From contig OZ026838.1 of assembly GCA_964023205.1 (NCBI GenBank), positions 24,517,843-24,581,842 of the forward strand: 64,000 nucleotides of DNA, in the 5' to 3' direction. This DNA is from Lutraria lutraria (taxonomy: Eukaryota > Mollusca > Bivalvia > Venerida > Mactridae). The notes under the pieces were generated by a model that saw only the letters and a program-made list of their open reading frames with translations, made no database searches and was not told the DNA's origin. The translations under genes were made by a program, and so were the position numbers. Below are positions 22,791-35,194 of the stretch, in pieces (position 1 is the stretch's first letter; the number at the start of each line of letters is the position of its first letter).

Positions 22791-24006
22791 ATCTAATTCA
22801 CATAAAACATAGGTAATTAATCTTTAAACCACTAATGTAAAGAAAATGTAGAAACAATATTTATCTATCTGCCATTTTGGTTTGCTAAGCCAACTATGTC
22901 TAGAATGCCTTCGCCAACTGCTAAAATGCTCACAGTGAACTAATTGTTCAGAAACGCGAACTCGCGTTTAGTTCACGAACATTCACAAGTGTTTTCGTTA
23001 ATGAACGCACAGCTGGATAAAGTGAAAGTGAATAAAAAACAGGTGCATTTTCTAATAATCAAAATATCTTTAAATGAATAACTATTGTTTATAATAACCG
23101 ACTTCATACATTACATGTTTACATTGTAAATTTTGTAAGTCATTCGCTTTAAATTATGTGCATTGGTAAAAAACTGCTTCGGAACTGGGCAACTAATTGT
23201 AATTACAGGATTATCCAGAATGTATTTGTAAACACATCATATCACAAACACTGTGAAATACAATAAACAAGATTAAATACAAGTAACTTTTCCCAATCAA
23301 ATTGCAGAGGGAAAAGAAAAATATACAAATGTAACTTTGAGTCAATGGACAACCGAAAATGGTGTGTCCGAATGCTAGTATACAAATCATAAATAGAATA
23401 TTGGCAATTGTTCAACTCATAAAATACATAACATTTACGTCAATGAGAACATTTTATCATAAATTCTATATAATTATATTCACCCTTTCAAAGATGATAA
23501 TGGTTTCTTCCAGTGATTTCGGCAACTTTTTCAAGTCAACATGCTAAATCGTTTTTAATTTTGTTCAGTGTCATCGAAACGCTTAGCATTACAATTGGGT
23601 TATCACTTTTTAATGAACGTTTGTTAACCAAGATCAAACCGGTGTGATAGTAGATTATTCTTTTGTCCCAGCTAGAAAGATTCTTTTGTAAAATCAACCT
23701 TATTTTGGTACAATTGCATTATCTATCCCAACATTCGAAAATTATAAGGTAACCTGGTTTTATTTCGATACAAATACGAAAGTTTCAGCGTGATAATCGA
23801 ACGCATGCACGATGTAATTATCAAGTATTTAAACAATGCGAGATGTCGGTAGCAGCCGACATAACACAAACGAAACTTTGATCCTTTAAGGATAAAGCTT
23901 GTATTGTTGACACGTGTTACTATTGTAACTATATATTGTGTATTGGAACATAAGTCCTTAATAAAACTTTTGTTGTTTCCTTGAAATAAAATAGAGGAAA
24001 ATTAAA

Positions 24007-24017
24007 ATGAATTTCAG
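24007..24017 (+). CDS. RCN2: Candidate first coding exon of RCN2 (11 nt)
   Basis: ATGAATTTCAG followed by gtttgt is a possible tiny first coding exon. Its phase (2) joins exactly to the acceptor before 28595, giving MNFSGV fused to the MVSGG start and an open frame (326 aa in total). This is inference: the exon is too short to recognise by similarity, and the downstream ATG at 28602 also has a good context (gcgttATGg) and a complete signal peptide. If it is wrong, the upstream exon is non-coding. Confidence 0.35.
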
Positions 24018-26227
24018 GTTTGTTTCGGACATTTTGTTTAAAACATTTTATTGTATTTAAAAAGTTTTATATTGTATTGTCATTTGAAATTAAGTAAGGT
24101 AAGTAAATTAGTTGTATTATTTTTTACATATTATTTATCTTTTTCAGGTATTTTTTTTTCGTCAGATTCATCAGCAATAATACATTCAAATTTGTTATTT
24201 TAATTGGTAACAATATATACATGACTCATGTATTAATTTAAACGTTAAACATTGTTCTATTCATTTATTTCTTAAGAATTAGATAAAAGATTGACATAAA
24301 GTCCAAAGGTAATCAAAATCTTGTTATCAGTTATATTGATAACATATATAGCATTCAATGTATGAACTTGTTGATACTGATCGCGAAGTTCACACAGTAG
24401 TCTACCCATGTCAGTATTCACAAACTAATTCATCACATAGATAATTTTCTCATACTGTATGAAATGATATCAAAATATTACTTTGTACTAGTGGGAATTA
24501 TTTGCTTTATATGAAATACTTCAAGAATTTATTTTCATTTGTTACCATAATTGTACTTAGCTTTTATATATCTTTATGCTTTAATATAGTGTTATAATAT
24601 TTGTCTTTACTGAGCAAGTGTTAAAAAAATTGCTTTTAGTTTATTTGGTAATAAAAATGCTGTGCATTTTAGTACTTGAACATTATCTGCAGTTACTGTT
24701 AATTCTAATTTCCTTTACAGATTTAAACATACCATTTATTGTTACATAATCTGAAGTAAAGGAATGTTGTTAACGGTTTTCTATCAGCAGCTTTATAATG
24801 AACGTAAGATTGAACAACTTCATTAGTACTACATGTATGTTTTATAAATTTATCTCTACTAGTGATAGTTCTACTGTTGGTTTGTGGTTAGGTGTTAACA
24901 TAATTTAAGTGGACTTCTTAAGGAATAAAATTTTGATCTTTGAAAGTATTCATAATCTTAGTATTTTTATAATTCGTAGCAAAAATAGTTTAAGCATGAT
25001 CAGAATTTCTGTATGCTAGATTTAACAAACTTTTTAATTTAAACACACATAGATTACAGCAATGTAGTACTTTAATATAAAGTGAAAGAATGTCAAGTTG
25101 GTCTGCATGAGGGTGCAAACAAACTGAAAATTTGCTGTCTAGACAGAAGTTCAATGCCTCAGGCCGATTTGAGTAGCAGAAAAGGGTTAAAAATCGGTCC
25201 ATAAATGTTCCATAAATTTCATAAAATTTGGTCCAAAATTTCTAAGTACACTCTAATTGTCACAAAGCTTTCTGTATGATTTTCACACCATTCTAATTAC
25301 CCCCCATCAAAATTTCAAGATGCACAGAGCGATCTTATGTTAACCTACCAATTGATGTCTGACAAGAAGCGGTCGATGGTAATCAGTCCAAACACATGGT
25401 CGATAAGAGGAAAACAATTAATGTTGGTTACTAAGTGATGTGTTTGCATTCATTATATGATTGACTGTTTATGTAGCATGCATTAAATTTTAATTGATGA
25501 CTTCAAAAATTGGTCTTAGTAGCTCTTGTTTTTGGTGTAACAATACATACTGGAGCATAATAATTTGTTAGGAATGATATGATCTTCGACTGTCACTCCT
25601 AGATGATAATAAACTGTGAGAGATGCACATTTTCAACTGGTGACAACTTACGTTTAGGTTTAGGTACTTTCTTGCCGGGGGGGGGGGGAGTGCATGGTAC
25701 ATTTTCGCTAAAATTGGGGGGTGTATCTGTGGAACTGGACTGATTAAGATTTCAACTTTTCATACGCCCTGGGCTGTATAATTATTTTGTTTGCCTGCAA
25801 GCCTCAATAGAATAAAGCAGTGAATGGTTGGTATTTATTCAGTACTTTATTTCATCAGATTTTATCTACTGATTTTTATCTACATTTGCTTATTTTATGG
25901 TCAATAGTATGAAGTAACACAAAACGTGCTATTTCCTGATTGGACACAAAGGGATTAATTGAAAATTGTAGTAACAGCTGTGCTATATTTTGTACAAAAA
26001 ATGTAACACAGGTTGTATATGATACAAAGACTTAAATAAGGAAATCATAAAACATATTGGTAAATCATTATCTTGCATACTTGAATTATTTTTTTATTTG
26101 GCTATAATGTCCTTCATCATATATAGACATAAAATAGCATTTAATTTCTGAATTTAGATAAAGTTAAAACTATAAATTATGATGCATTTTATTGATGCAT
26201 TTGGCTCTGCAGCTTCATGTATTAATG

Positions 26228-26402
26228 CAGGGTTCTCAATAACAATGGGACACTGGTCCATTTACCTGCTTAGAAACAAGTTTAAACTGCTTAGAAATCT
26301 CAGAGTTTAAAAAATATTGCTGGAAAAATGCCGTGGAGTCCCCCAGCAGACCTGTTAGTCAAGCTTTTTGGTCTGTTGGCCACAAACTCATTGAGAACCC
26401 TG
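26228..26402. mobile_element. hAT-like MITE, 175 bp
   Basis: Ends CAGGGTTCTCAAT and ATTGAGAACCCTG are exact 13-bp inverse complements. The flanks share ttaatg (26222-26227 and 26403-26408), a 6-bp repeat, shorter than the usual 8 for hAT. There is no coding frame. The interior includes 'gcttagaaacaagtttaaactgcttagaaatc', a short internal duplication of 'ctgcttagaaa'. Confidence 0.8.
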
Positions 26403-27125
26403 TTAATGTATTACAGCATATTCTTTGTACAGTGTGTAGGGTAAATAAATGAATAAATGCTGTTGTAGTTTAAGGCTGCATATTACACACACTGTATATA
26501 CTGTTTATGCTCACAACTTATCGTAGCTGTAAGTGGCAGGAAATGATGTGACACTAGAACAATCCAATTAATACCACTTGTATTTACTCTAATGATTAAT
26601 CTACATTATCAATGGAATTATATAAAGATGTCTATAAATCAGTAGTACATGTACCATAATTTGCATATATTCCAGATATTGATATTAAGATTCTTAATTT
26701 TACTCAGGTATAATAAAACCATAAAAGTTTTGTGGTTTGATAGTCCCTGATTTTAATTTCATGAGTTGATTAAGACTAGTTTTTAATGGTTATTTTAAAC
26801 ATCAGTTTGGTTTGTGTGCTTGTTTCCTTTACTGCTGTAATTGGCACAAATTCGTCCTCATTTACTTAAATTCATTTCCTTTTCTGAATATTTTTTGTGC
26901 GATATACTGTCATAAATGATATAATCATGAGTTGTGATTTGTTCTAATAGAGTTCTTGAGAATGGCAAGATGTGATACAGGTTGCTCCTTGTACATGTTT
27001 AAGACGTTTTCAGTTTCAAGTTCACTCTTACATGGAATGTACCTCAAAGTTTTGTGACTTTATGAACAGTTACAACACAATTAATTAATTCATTGTTATT
27101 TCTTTGGGACGGTTAAATACAAGTA

Positions 27126-28336
27126 CAGTAGAAACCCCCTAATCCGGAACCTCTCCAAACCGGAATCCTCCTCAATTCGAAAAATGTCCACGGTCCCGTT
27201 TCGTTCCTTCAATATCGCATATGAAAAAATCCTCCCCAATCCGGAACCTCCATATTCCGTAGTCCGGACGACTTTTGCGGTCTGAAATGCTATTTTATAC
27301 TGATTTTTAAACTCCTCAATCCGATATTTATGCTTAATCCGGAATTTATGCAAAAAGATATACAACATGTCATACTGTTTATTTGATCAACAATAGGTTC
27401 CCTAATTAGCCTCAGGGATTTACTGTTAGCATTTCCGTAGAGTATGTGGAAGATGTCAGATTGTAAATAAATCTACCATAAACAAAAGAATACAACTTAG
27501 TTTGACCTCTCAATACTGAAAACAACGACATTTGTAGTCTTTTAACACTTTTACACAATGAAATCAGTTCGTACTTGCCTTTATTATTGACATTTTAAGG
27601 TAAGATAGTTTGACAAGTCAGGAAACATGTTTGTGAAATGTGAAAACTTGTGGTAAAATCATAGGTTTTTGCAAACTGATGACCCCAGGCAATCGGAAGT
27701 GTGAACAACATGATGGCAAATTAAAATTGAATTATCATGTGTAATGTTTTCGTCACAAACTTCATGTCTGTACCAAGTTCACCAATAAAAATATTTGATT
27801 TTTGAGTTATTATTGCTTGATTAATCATTTAATGCAGTTCTAGACTTTTTATTGTGCATCTTTTCACTTTAATATCGACAGTCGTTGTATATGGTTTCTT
27901 AAATTTTCGATTAAAAGGTCGAAATTTTGTGTTTCAATTTGGTTTAACCTTCAGACGCTCGTTCATATGTGCTCATTTGTGTACACAGTGTATTTTTACA
28001 GTCAATGTTTACTAGTCTCTTGAGGGATGAGTTTTCCCCATACAAACATTTATTAATTATAGCCTTATTATAATATACATGTAATTGTAATAAAATACAT
28101 CTAATGAACAACAAAATTGTATTATTTGTTCTGCATAAAACAAGAACAATGCACAACTGTCGACAATAAAAGTACAGGAACTACAGTTGTACTTACATAC
28201 CAACAATGGCATACAACAGATGAAGTAAATCTTCCCTACAAACTCTAAATGGACAAAACCTCTCTAATCCGAAATCCTCTCTAATCCGAACTTTTTGGTC
28301 AGTCCGAAGGGAGTTCGGATTAGGGAGTATCTACTG
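27126..28336. mobile_element. Pogo/Tigger-like non-autonomous DNA transposon, 1.2 kb
   Basis: Left end CAGTAGAAACCCCCTAATCCG and right end reading inward CAGTAGATACTCCCTAATCCG are inverted repeats. Each is flanked by TA (27124-27125 and 28337-28338). Both subterminal regions repeat 'aatccg' motifs: about seven in the left 220 bp and four in the right 80 bp. The 90-aa minus-strand frame over the left end has no transposase features. Family by end sequence and TA duplication. Confidence 0.8.
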
Positions 28337-28601
28337 TACTTAAAAATCATATGAATTCTGACTATTAAAATGCTTTCTTTCTTGTTTCGGATGTCTATGT
28401 CCTAGTGTATACTGGTATGTTAAATTAAGGACAAGTTGTTCAATCTAAATTGCTTGTTGACAATTTATTATTAAACATGTTATCAAGTTGACTGAAATCA
28501 CACTGATTGTTAATAGTTCCTTATTGATTATATTGCTTGTAGAAGTTGTACATGTAATGCCACTGAATAATTTATAATTTCCTTAATATTTCAGCGGCGT
28601 T

Positions 28602-31600
28602 ATGGTGTCTGGCGGGCTTCTGCTAACCTTGATTGTACTGACTTCTGGTGCAGCTACAAAAGCAGCAAAAGAAAATGTAGAACATGGAGCTGGTTCTACA
28701 AAACATGGCAAACAGGAACATGACAAAGATGGACATCATAATGTGCACTTTGATCATGAAGCAATTTTAGGTAAAATACTGTGTTTGTTTTCTATCACAT
28801 TTTGTGATATTACTCAGTAATTATCAATGCTTTGTTTGATATGTACTAAGTGTCAGCTCTCATGATGAAATAATTTTATATATGTACCACAGACTGTAGA
28901 AACAGACAGGTTTCAGTAACAATGTGATCAGAAACTAAAGTATTCATCGCAAAAAAAACTTAAATGAAAATTTGTATCAAAGTTTGACATCATCCAACTG
29001 ATGTTAACACTACATATATATAGCAAGTAATGTTTTATCATGTAATATGTTTATATTTTTAAAAGATGGCTTGCATTGGGATGATCAATTCTTAAGTGTG
29101 TTTGTTGTCTGGCATTACACTTGATGTTGTGCACTTGCTATTTTATTGTGAAAAATTGTGAATAGTGGAATTAGAAGTATGACCAACAGTCCCTGACTCC
29201 CTGTCATTGCATTCCCACTCTATAATTATAATTATTTAGGTTCCTATAAGTTGGAAGAGGAATTTGATGAACTAGAACCAGAAGAAGCAAAGAAAAGACT
29301 GAGATTATTGGTTAAAAAGATGGATAAAGATCATGATATGTTTGTTAGCAAGGAGGAACTCACAGAGTGGATTTTGATGTCTTTTAGGTAAATAATGTGC
29401 CAATATATCTGTATCAATTGATCTATGAGTAATTTTAAGTATCTAGACTATCAAAGTATACATAAATTGTATCTTATGAATGGTATGAAGCTAAAGGTCA
29501 CCCACTGATATATGCCTTTGAAAGTTCTCTGATCCATGTAAGTCGTTACTTAGGAAAAATTGGAAGTGTGTGGCTGTGTTATGATGGGTAATCACAAAAC
29601 AAATTGAAAAAAAAAGTATGAGTAATCACCATTACTAATATTCGTGGTTCGCAATCTTATTATTTAACAAATCAAAAGTGTAATCTTTGTTCTTAAAAAT
29701 CCCTTTTCTCTGAATATATATTATCTCATCATGGACTATTTTGTTTGCCAAGATGTCCAATCGGTTCTTTAAATAATGATGCTGGTAAATCAGTTAACTG
29801 GAACAGAGTACATATAAATTTAAGCCATAGAACAATGTATATTGAAATACTTCAGGTCTGCAATTTTGAAGTTTTAGATGGGTTACTTGATAACAAAAGA
29901 TTGTGATGCGATTTGTGGACCGTAAGTGTTGAATCGTGGATCGGATCGGATAGCCACTTACAAAATGATCCACAGCCCTAGTTATAATGTTTGTCCATAA
30001 AGATCCATGTTCAGTATGGAAATTAGAATGACAAATACTGTTCTACCTTTTATTCAGTGATATAACTGAGGTTGTACTTTTAATGCAGAATGCTTATCAA
30101 CATCTGAAGCTGTTGTACATACATTAGGTGAGGGATTTTACCCTCGAGATGCTTGCTACATAGCTATCATGTTACAGATAAGGTGTTGACATTGTGGCTT
30201 GGTGTAAGTGACTTTAAGTGCAATGTAATGTGTACTTCTGTTTTAGATTACTTGATGAGGAAGAAGCTTTGGAAGAATTTGAAGACAAAGATGATAATGG
30301 AGATGGGGAATTGACATGGTTGGAATATCTACAAACACATTTCAGTTATTCTGAAGAACAAATTGCTGATATGAGGAAGAATGAGAGGGAAGATATTCTA
30401 CACTTTCTTGCTGTATGTGGACTTGAAATAATATTCTTAGTTTGTAGATTAAAAACAATCAACGTCCTGTATGGAAGAATCAGATAAATGGAATCTTTTA
30501 AATCAAATAAACACATGTACTTGGTTATGATCAGTCTGACTTTATGAATACATATTGCCTGCGTACCCACCTGTTTTGCTCTTGGTAATGCCAATTTGTT
30601 GTGTCTATATTATCCTTCCTACAATCAATCTGAAATGAAACTTGTATAGGACTATCTTAGGGTAATGTAAGCATGTTTATAATCTTAGATATTCATATAA
30701 TGTTGACACAAATTGTTTTTTATGCTTATAAGCATTTAAGTGTTGAATCCTTGTCAGAAAAGAGTCATTAATGAAAAATGAGATTGTTCCTTTATATAGT
30801 AAAGGTCTCTATTAGGCATACACATTTTGATTAAATTTAGTAATCCACCTCTTATACTAATTAACTTTTCAGGGTGTAGATGAAGAGAAGAGGAAGTTTG
30901 AGGCAGCTGATGTAAACAAAGATGAAGTACTGACTAATGAAGAGTTTGTAGCATTCTATCATCCTTACAACTATGAACATATGCACCAGATTGAGTTACA
31001 ACGAGTAATGAATGACCATGATAAAGATAAGGATGGTTTCTTGTCATTGGAGGAATTCCTTGGTGATAGTAAGTGCATGTATATTTGAAGTTTTGTCATG
31101 TTGAGCCTGTAACCTCTGAAGTTGCAGGGCCCTAGCTGCACTTTAGGGGAAGGGGCCCGGGGCCCTCAGGTAGGGGAATTTCGCGTCATTTTGAGGAAAA
31201 AGGGGAATTTCAGGGGATCTTTTTCAACTGCCGTATAACCCTGCAATAAGCATTTTAAGCTTAAAATGGCTGTATTTAAATATATAACATACATTAATAT
31301 ACTATTACTCAAAGGTTAATAACTTAATATGAATCATTTAAGCAAAAAATTTTAGTGGGGGAATTTTTTTCAAAAATAGGGGAAAAAACTATATGATTTT
31401 AGGAGGGGAATGGGGCCGAATTTCGGCCCCAAAAAACGTCAAATGAGGGCCCTGAGTTGGGACTGCTTCATTGCAAATATATTTAATCAATGGTCAAGAT
31501 AAATTGTAAAAAATGGATCCAGCAATGTTTAAGATACTATTCTTTACTTCTCGAACTTATTTTTTTTCAGCAGTCTGTTTAGAGGCTACTGATTTGTTGC

Positions 31601-32081
31601 TGAAATGTTTTGTAGATTTTGACTGCTTGATGTTTGTTTGTTGATTATGATTATCAATCAGTTCTCTTGCTCACAGTACAGTGTATGTGTATCAATTTTA
31701 TATTTCAACTTCCTTGATTTCATTACAATATAATTTTACTAATAAGCGCAGTATTTTGCATATTTAATAACATAGTTTACAAATTTTCTGTTTAAAGGTC
31801 ATGATAAAGAATGGGAAATCGTGGAGAAGGAAAGATTTGAAGAATATGATATTACTAAAGACAAACTACTCAACTTCGATGAGATAAAACCCTGGGTACT
31901 TACTGATAATCGTGAAGAAGCTGAAGAGGAAGCTGACCATCTTTTTGAAAAAGCTGATATGAATCAAGATGGCCGTCTTACTGAGAGAGAAATTGTTGAT
32001 AGCCATGAAGAGTTCGTTGGTAGTCAGGTGACAGACTATGGCAGACATTTACATTTTGTCAAACATAAGGATGAATTGTAA
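28602..32081 (+). CDS. RCN2: Reticulocalbin-2-like ER calcium-binding protein (CREC family, six EF-hands, HKDEL)
   Basis: Role (family knowledge): a low-affinity Ca2+-binding chaperone-like protein of the secretory-pathway lumen. Exons: 28595-28770, 29240-29387, 30247-30412, 30873-31068, 31798-32081, all GT-AG and phase-matched. From the ATG at 28602 this gives 320 aa; human RCN2 has 317. Seen: a hydrophobic signal peptide (GGLLLTLIVLTSGAA), then FDHEAILG and six EF loops: DKDHDMFVSKEE, DDNGDGELTWLE, DVNKDEVLTNEE, DKDKDGFLSLEE, DITKDKLLNFDE, DMNQDGRLTERE. The conserved end TDYGRHLH precedes the ER-retrieval signal HKDEL. FLSLEEFLGD and TDYGR point to RCN2 over SDF4 or calumenin. Loops 1 and 5 lack the usual Gly at position 6. 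An alternative start in an upstream exon is described separately. Confidence 0.93.
29680..29880. repeat. Dispersed block shared with 22530-22790
   Basis: Second copy of the block described at 22530-22790, slightly shorter, in the intron between RCN2 exons 3 and 4. It is followed by 'atcggatcggatagcc' and 'gatccacagccctag', phrasing that may belong to the right end of the element. Confidence 0.65.
31125..31455. mobile_element. MITE-like element with CAGGGCCCT ends
   Basis: Left 'cagggccct' (31125-31133) and right 'gagggccctg' (31445-31454) are inverted. The interior is rich in 'ggggaattt' and 'ggggaa' repeats and a 'ggggccgaatttcggcccc' palindrome. Flanks share agttg only. Probably hAT-like. 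It lies in the intron between RCN2 exons 5 and 6. Confidence 0.6.
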
Positions 32082-34170
32082 TTAATATTCCAGACTGTTA
32101 GTGCTAGGTCTATTTATGTGAAAATGTAAGCATGAAATTACTATGAACTTTTGGTTTTGTGTTTTTCTTTGTTCTTATTACTATTGTTTTTCAATGTGTT
32201 TAATGGACTGATTATTAAGTATTAGTTGTGATACAATTCATGATTGTGTGTATGTATTTTACTTATTTACTTATTTGTGTATCTTCTACAATTTTGCATC
32301 AATTCAGAAGTTTTAATGTTTGTATACGTTAGCTGGTATTTTGCACTTATCATTCCAACATATAATATAATGAATGAAACAAGGCCTATATTCAAAACAT
32401 TGCATGTTGAAGTCTGAATTTTAAGAGCGTTCCTTTTAATAATTTGCGAATACCTTGTCAACTACTTAAATCTCATAAATTCCATGAGCTATCAGCATGC
32501 TCCATTATGCCTGAAAAGTAAACACTAATGAAACAATTTGCCCATCCTGTTAACTCAGTTGTTAGACCATTCGTCTACTGAACAAGAAGTTTTGAGTTCA
32601 ACTCCAGGGCGAGGCTCACACTGTCCGTGACAAATTTGACTGAAGATATTACATCCTATGTTAAATTGTCTTTCACCTCTGAATTATGTGGGGTAGCTTG
32701 GCTGTACCTTGCAAAAAGAATGTAGTTAGTACTAGTTAATGCCTAAATGAAATCCAGGGAAGCTGGTTAGGATAACTTCCCGCCGCGATATAACTGAAAT
32801 AATGTTGAAAATGGCATTAAATCCGATGGAAAAAATGAAATAACTTGGACTCTTTACAAAACAATGTTTTCTTTTTTAAACTTTTGCTAGCAATACAGTA
32901 CATTTGCTGTGGCAATCAATTGTTTTATTTACCAGCTTGAAGAATGTGTCAATTAGTTTGATTTTAAGCTATGGTTTGAAGATTTTGTAATTCATTTTGA
33001 ACATGCATAAACTATTTTAGATTAATTTACCATATCTTTCGAACTCCGAGACGTTTATATTACCCACTCATACAGTGTGCAAATAAAAACCTCTTGTTTT
33101 TAAAAAAAATGTCAAAAATATATGACTTAAGATACATGTTGAGAAATCCATTAGAATTTTCTCTTGCAGTCTTTGGGTTGTGTTTTACTTCTGTATTATG
33201 TATTAATGTGGAATATCTGTCAGCATAGTGTCAATGCCATATGTTTTATCATAAAATAACCATCATTTTTATTACTGAATGAACAACTTCTATTCTTTAT
33301 ATTTTTACAATTTGTTAGGTACCGTGAGCTTTTTTATAAAATTCAAACGCTTTAACAGTGTGTGGTATTCAACAAGTTTAATGACATGACACAATAATAA
33401 CACAGCATAAGTGTGGAATAACTATGTCAAACATATAACCAATGTCAGATGTTTTAGTATTTAGTATTCAGAAGTAGATTTTATACACACAATAGTAATG
33501 AAATATGTTAGGTATTATACAACATGATTTATGTTCTTCGTGTTTACATTTTTGTTTATGTATTATATTAATATTTGTACTTTAATGTTTTTGGTCTACA
33601 AATTTGGGTTGAAATTTCTTCAGGTTGAATGTATGTTAGTTAATGTTTTATCATTGCTATGTGAACAAATTCATAAAACTAAGATTTTCCCTGTGTTCTT
33701 ATTAAACAAAGTCTTATACTGTGCTTGTTGCCTTACAAGTATAGTATGCTCTGTTTTGAATACCGGTAGTTATTTGAAGAAAAAAAGATTTTTATGAAAC
33801 ATCCATACTATCGTTTCTTAGTGCTATAAAATGATCAAACATGTAATGTGCAATAATAAGGTCAGTCCTCTCTTAATGTTTTACAGTCTGTGAAGGTAGA
33901 GGTTAGATAGTTACACATGAAAAAATGTTGTATTTTTTGTAACAATTTTTCTTAGCGACTTGTAAGTTTGTGACTACTAAATGTATCATATGTATTATGG
34001 ACTAATTTACCTTTAACTTTATAATGCACCCCTACTCAATAATATATTCCATGTTATACACATGTGCTGTGACCTTATCACATCACTGCCTACTTCTGGA
34101 ACAAACAGAATTACTTTTTACATCCAAGTCTGTGTCTATAATTTAACAATAAAGATATTTAACTAATTCT
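32082..34170 (+). promoter_or_regulatory. RCN2: RCN2 3' UTR and polyadenylation signal
   Basis: About 2 kb of AT-rich DNA follows the stop. AATAAA at 34148-34153 is followed by a GT-rich stretch (ttgtttgttgtctctggtg), the usual arrangement for cleavage near 34170. Earlier signals exist, for example around 33081, so shorter forms are possible. It contains a SINE at 32536-32828. Confidence 0.5.
32536..32828 (+). mobile_element. tRNA-derived SINE with conserved molluscan 3' region
   Basis: The head 'tgttaactcagttgttaga' and 'gagttcaactcc' correspond to pol III A and B boxes. The 3' part 'cttcccgccgcgatataac', 'tgaaataatgttgaaaatgg', 'cattaaatcc' is, from memory, the shared 3' domain of several bivalve SINEs. 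It lies in the presumed 3' UTR of RCN2 in sense orientation. Confidence 0.7.
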
Positions 34171-34438
34171 TTGTTTGTTGTCTCTGGTGTACAGATTGCT
34201 ATCATTTATTGTAACCATGTCTCACGATATTGCTATCATGATTATGGAGTCAACTGATTAAGTACATTTGTTAGTACTAATGGTTCTTGACAATTATGGG
34301 AATTGTGTATGAATTTGGCCATTTCAGTGTTGTTAATCACTTGAGCTTGAACTGTGCATTAATTCATTTCACTTAAATATTGTGTTTGGGTTCATGTAAT
34401 AAAGAACACCTTTATGCATTGGTGGCTTTTTATTTTTT

Positions 34439-34535
34439 CCTCTGGAGTTTAATGTTGCACCAACAGCCCGGGTAATTTGGCAACTTTCAGCTTAACAGTG
34501 GTTTACACCTGGATAGAACCACAGATAGTCCTTAA
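34439..34535. mobile_element. Possible SINE fragment
   Basis: 'tctggagtttaatgttgcacc' and 'acacctggatagaaccac' resemble pieces at 14280-14400. This suggests a dispersed element, but the ends are not visible. Confidence 0.3.
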
Positions 34536-35194
34536 GCTTCATGATTGTATGTATTATAATGAATATTATTTCATAACATAGGTTGAATAATTCATTATTG
34601 AATTCCAAATATCATCTGAATCGCAAAGTAGTCTTAACCAAAGCACACTGCTTACATGATTGAAGAATGTTATATATCACCGTGTTTGAAAAAAAAATGA
34701 AAGTCCATAATTATACATATCAGAGACATATAATACAACTCTTGTATTATACGACTTCTATACATACACATATATTACAAACACGAAATGTTTCTCACGA
34801 CAACCTATTATGATGTTCAAAAATGGAAATAACTACACATAAATTTATGAATGGATTCGAAAAAAATCAAGAAGATATCACAAGTAGCACAATAACTTTT
34901 GGTTCCTGAAAAAGAAAACATCTGTTGCTAGGATATGACATACATGAAATATCATTGACAAACTTTCTATTTGGGTGTGGCCCAATCTACTTAGTAGCCT
35001 CCCCAAAATACTTAGAACTATGTGGGAAGCCCTTTAGAAATTGATAGTTTACAATAAATTATGACCAAGAAGTAAAAAACCTGGATATAATTACAGATTT
35101 TCACTGAAGACAATAGGAATATGAACACAGAGTAGCTGCGAAGATGTTTGTTTTGTAGGCAAATAAATTAATTCTCCGCAAGTGGTTCATGGAA

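Larger units (their letters stand above)
21190..24006. other. AQR-RCN2 head-to-head intergenic region
   Basis: The AQR start codon (minus) and the proposed first RCN2 start (plus) face away from each other across about 2.8 kb. Both promoters should lie here. I see no convincing TATA box. A 'gccattttgg' resembling a YY1 site lies at 22872-22881, and a dyad 'cgcgaactcgcg' near 22956. The region also holds the hAT-like MITE (21742-22214), a SINE copy (about 22325-22485) and a block repeated at 29680-29880. Confidence 0.45.
24018..28594 (+). other. Large 5' intron or intergenic stretch before RCN2 exon 2
   Basis: About 4.6 kb with no exon-like frame on either strand. It contains a hAT-like MITE (26228-26402), the 1.2-kb pogo-like element (27126-28336) and a G12 run at 25677-25688. 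It is the first RCN2 intron if the exon at 24007 is real. The acceptor tttcag at 28589-28594 shows that some upstream exon exists. Confidence 0.55.

Noticed and set aside
27096..27368. 90-aa minus-strand frame as a transposase gene
   Set aside because: It overlaps the left inverted end of the pogo-like element and only translates the repeated 'aatccg' motifs (FRI, RFRI). It has no HTH or DDE features.
28595..32081. Assignment as SDF4 (Cab45) or calumenin
   Set aside because: Six EF-hands are common to all CREC proteins, but FLSLEEFLGD, the TDYGRxLH end and the K/HDEL-type terminus match RCN2 better. Cab45 ends without a KDEL-type signal.
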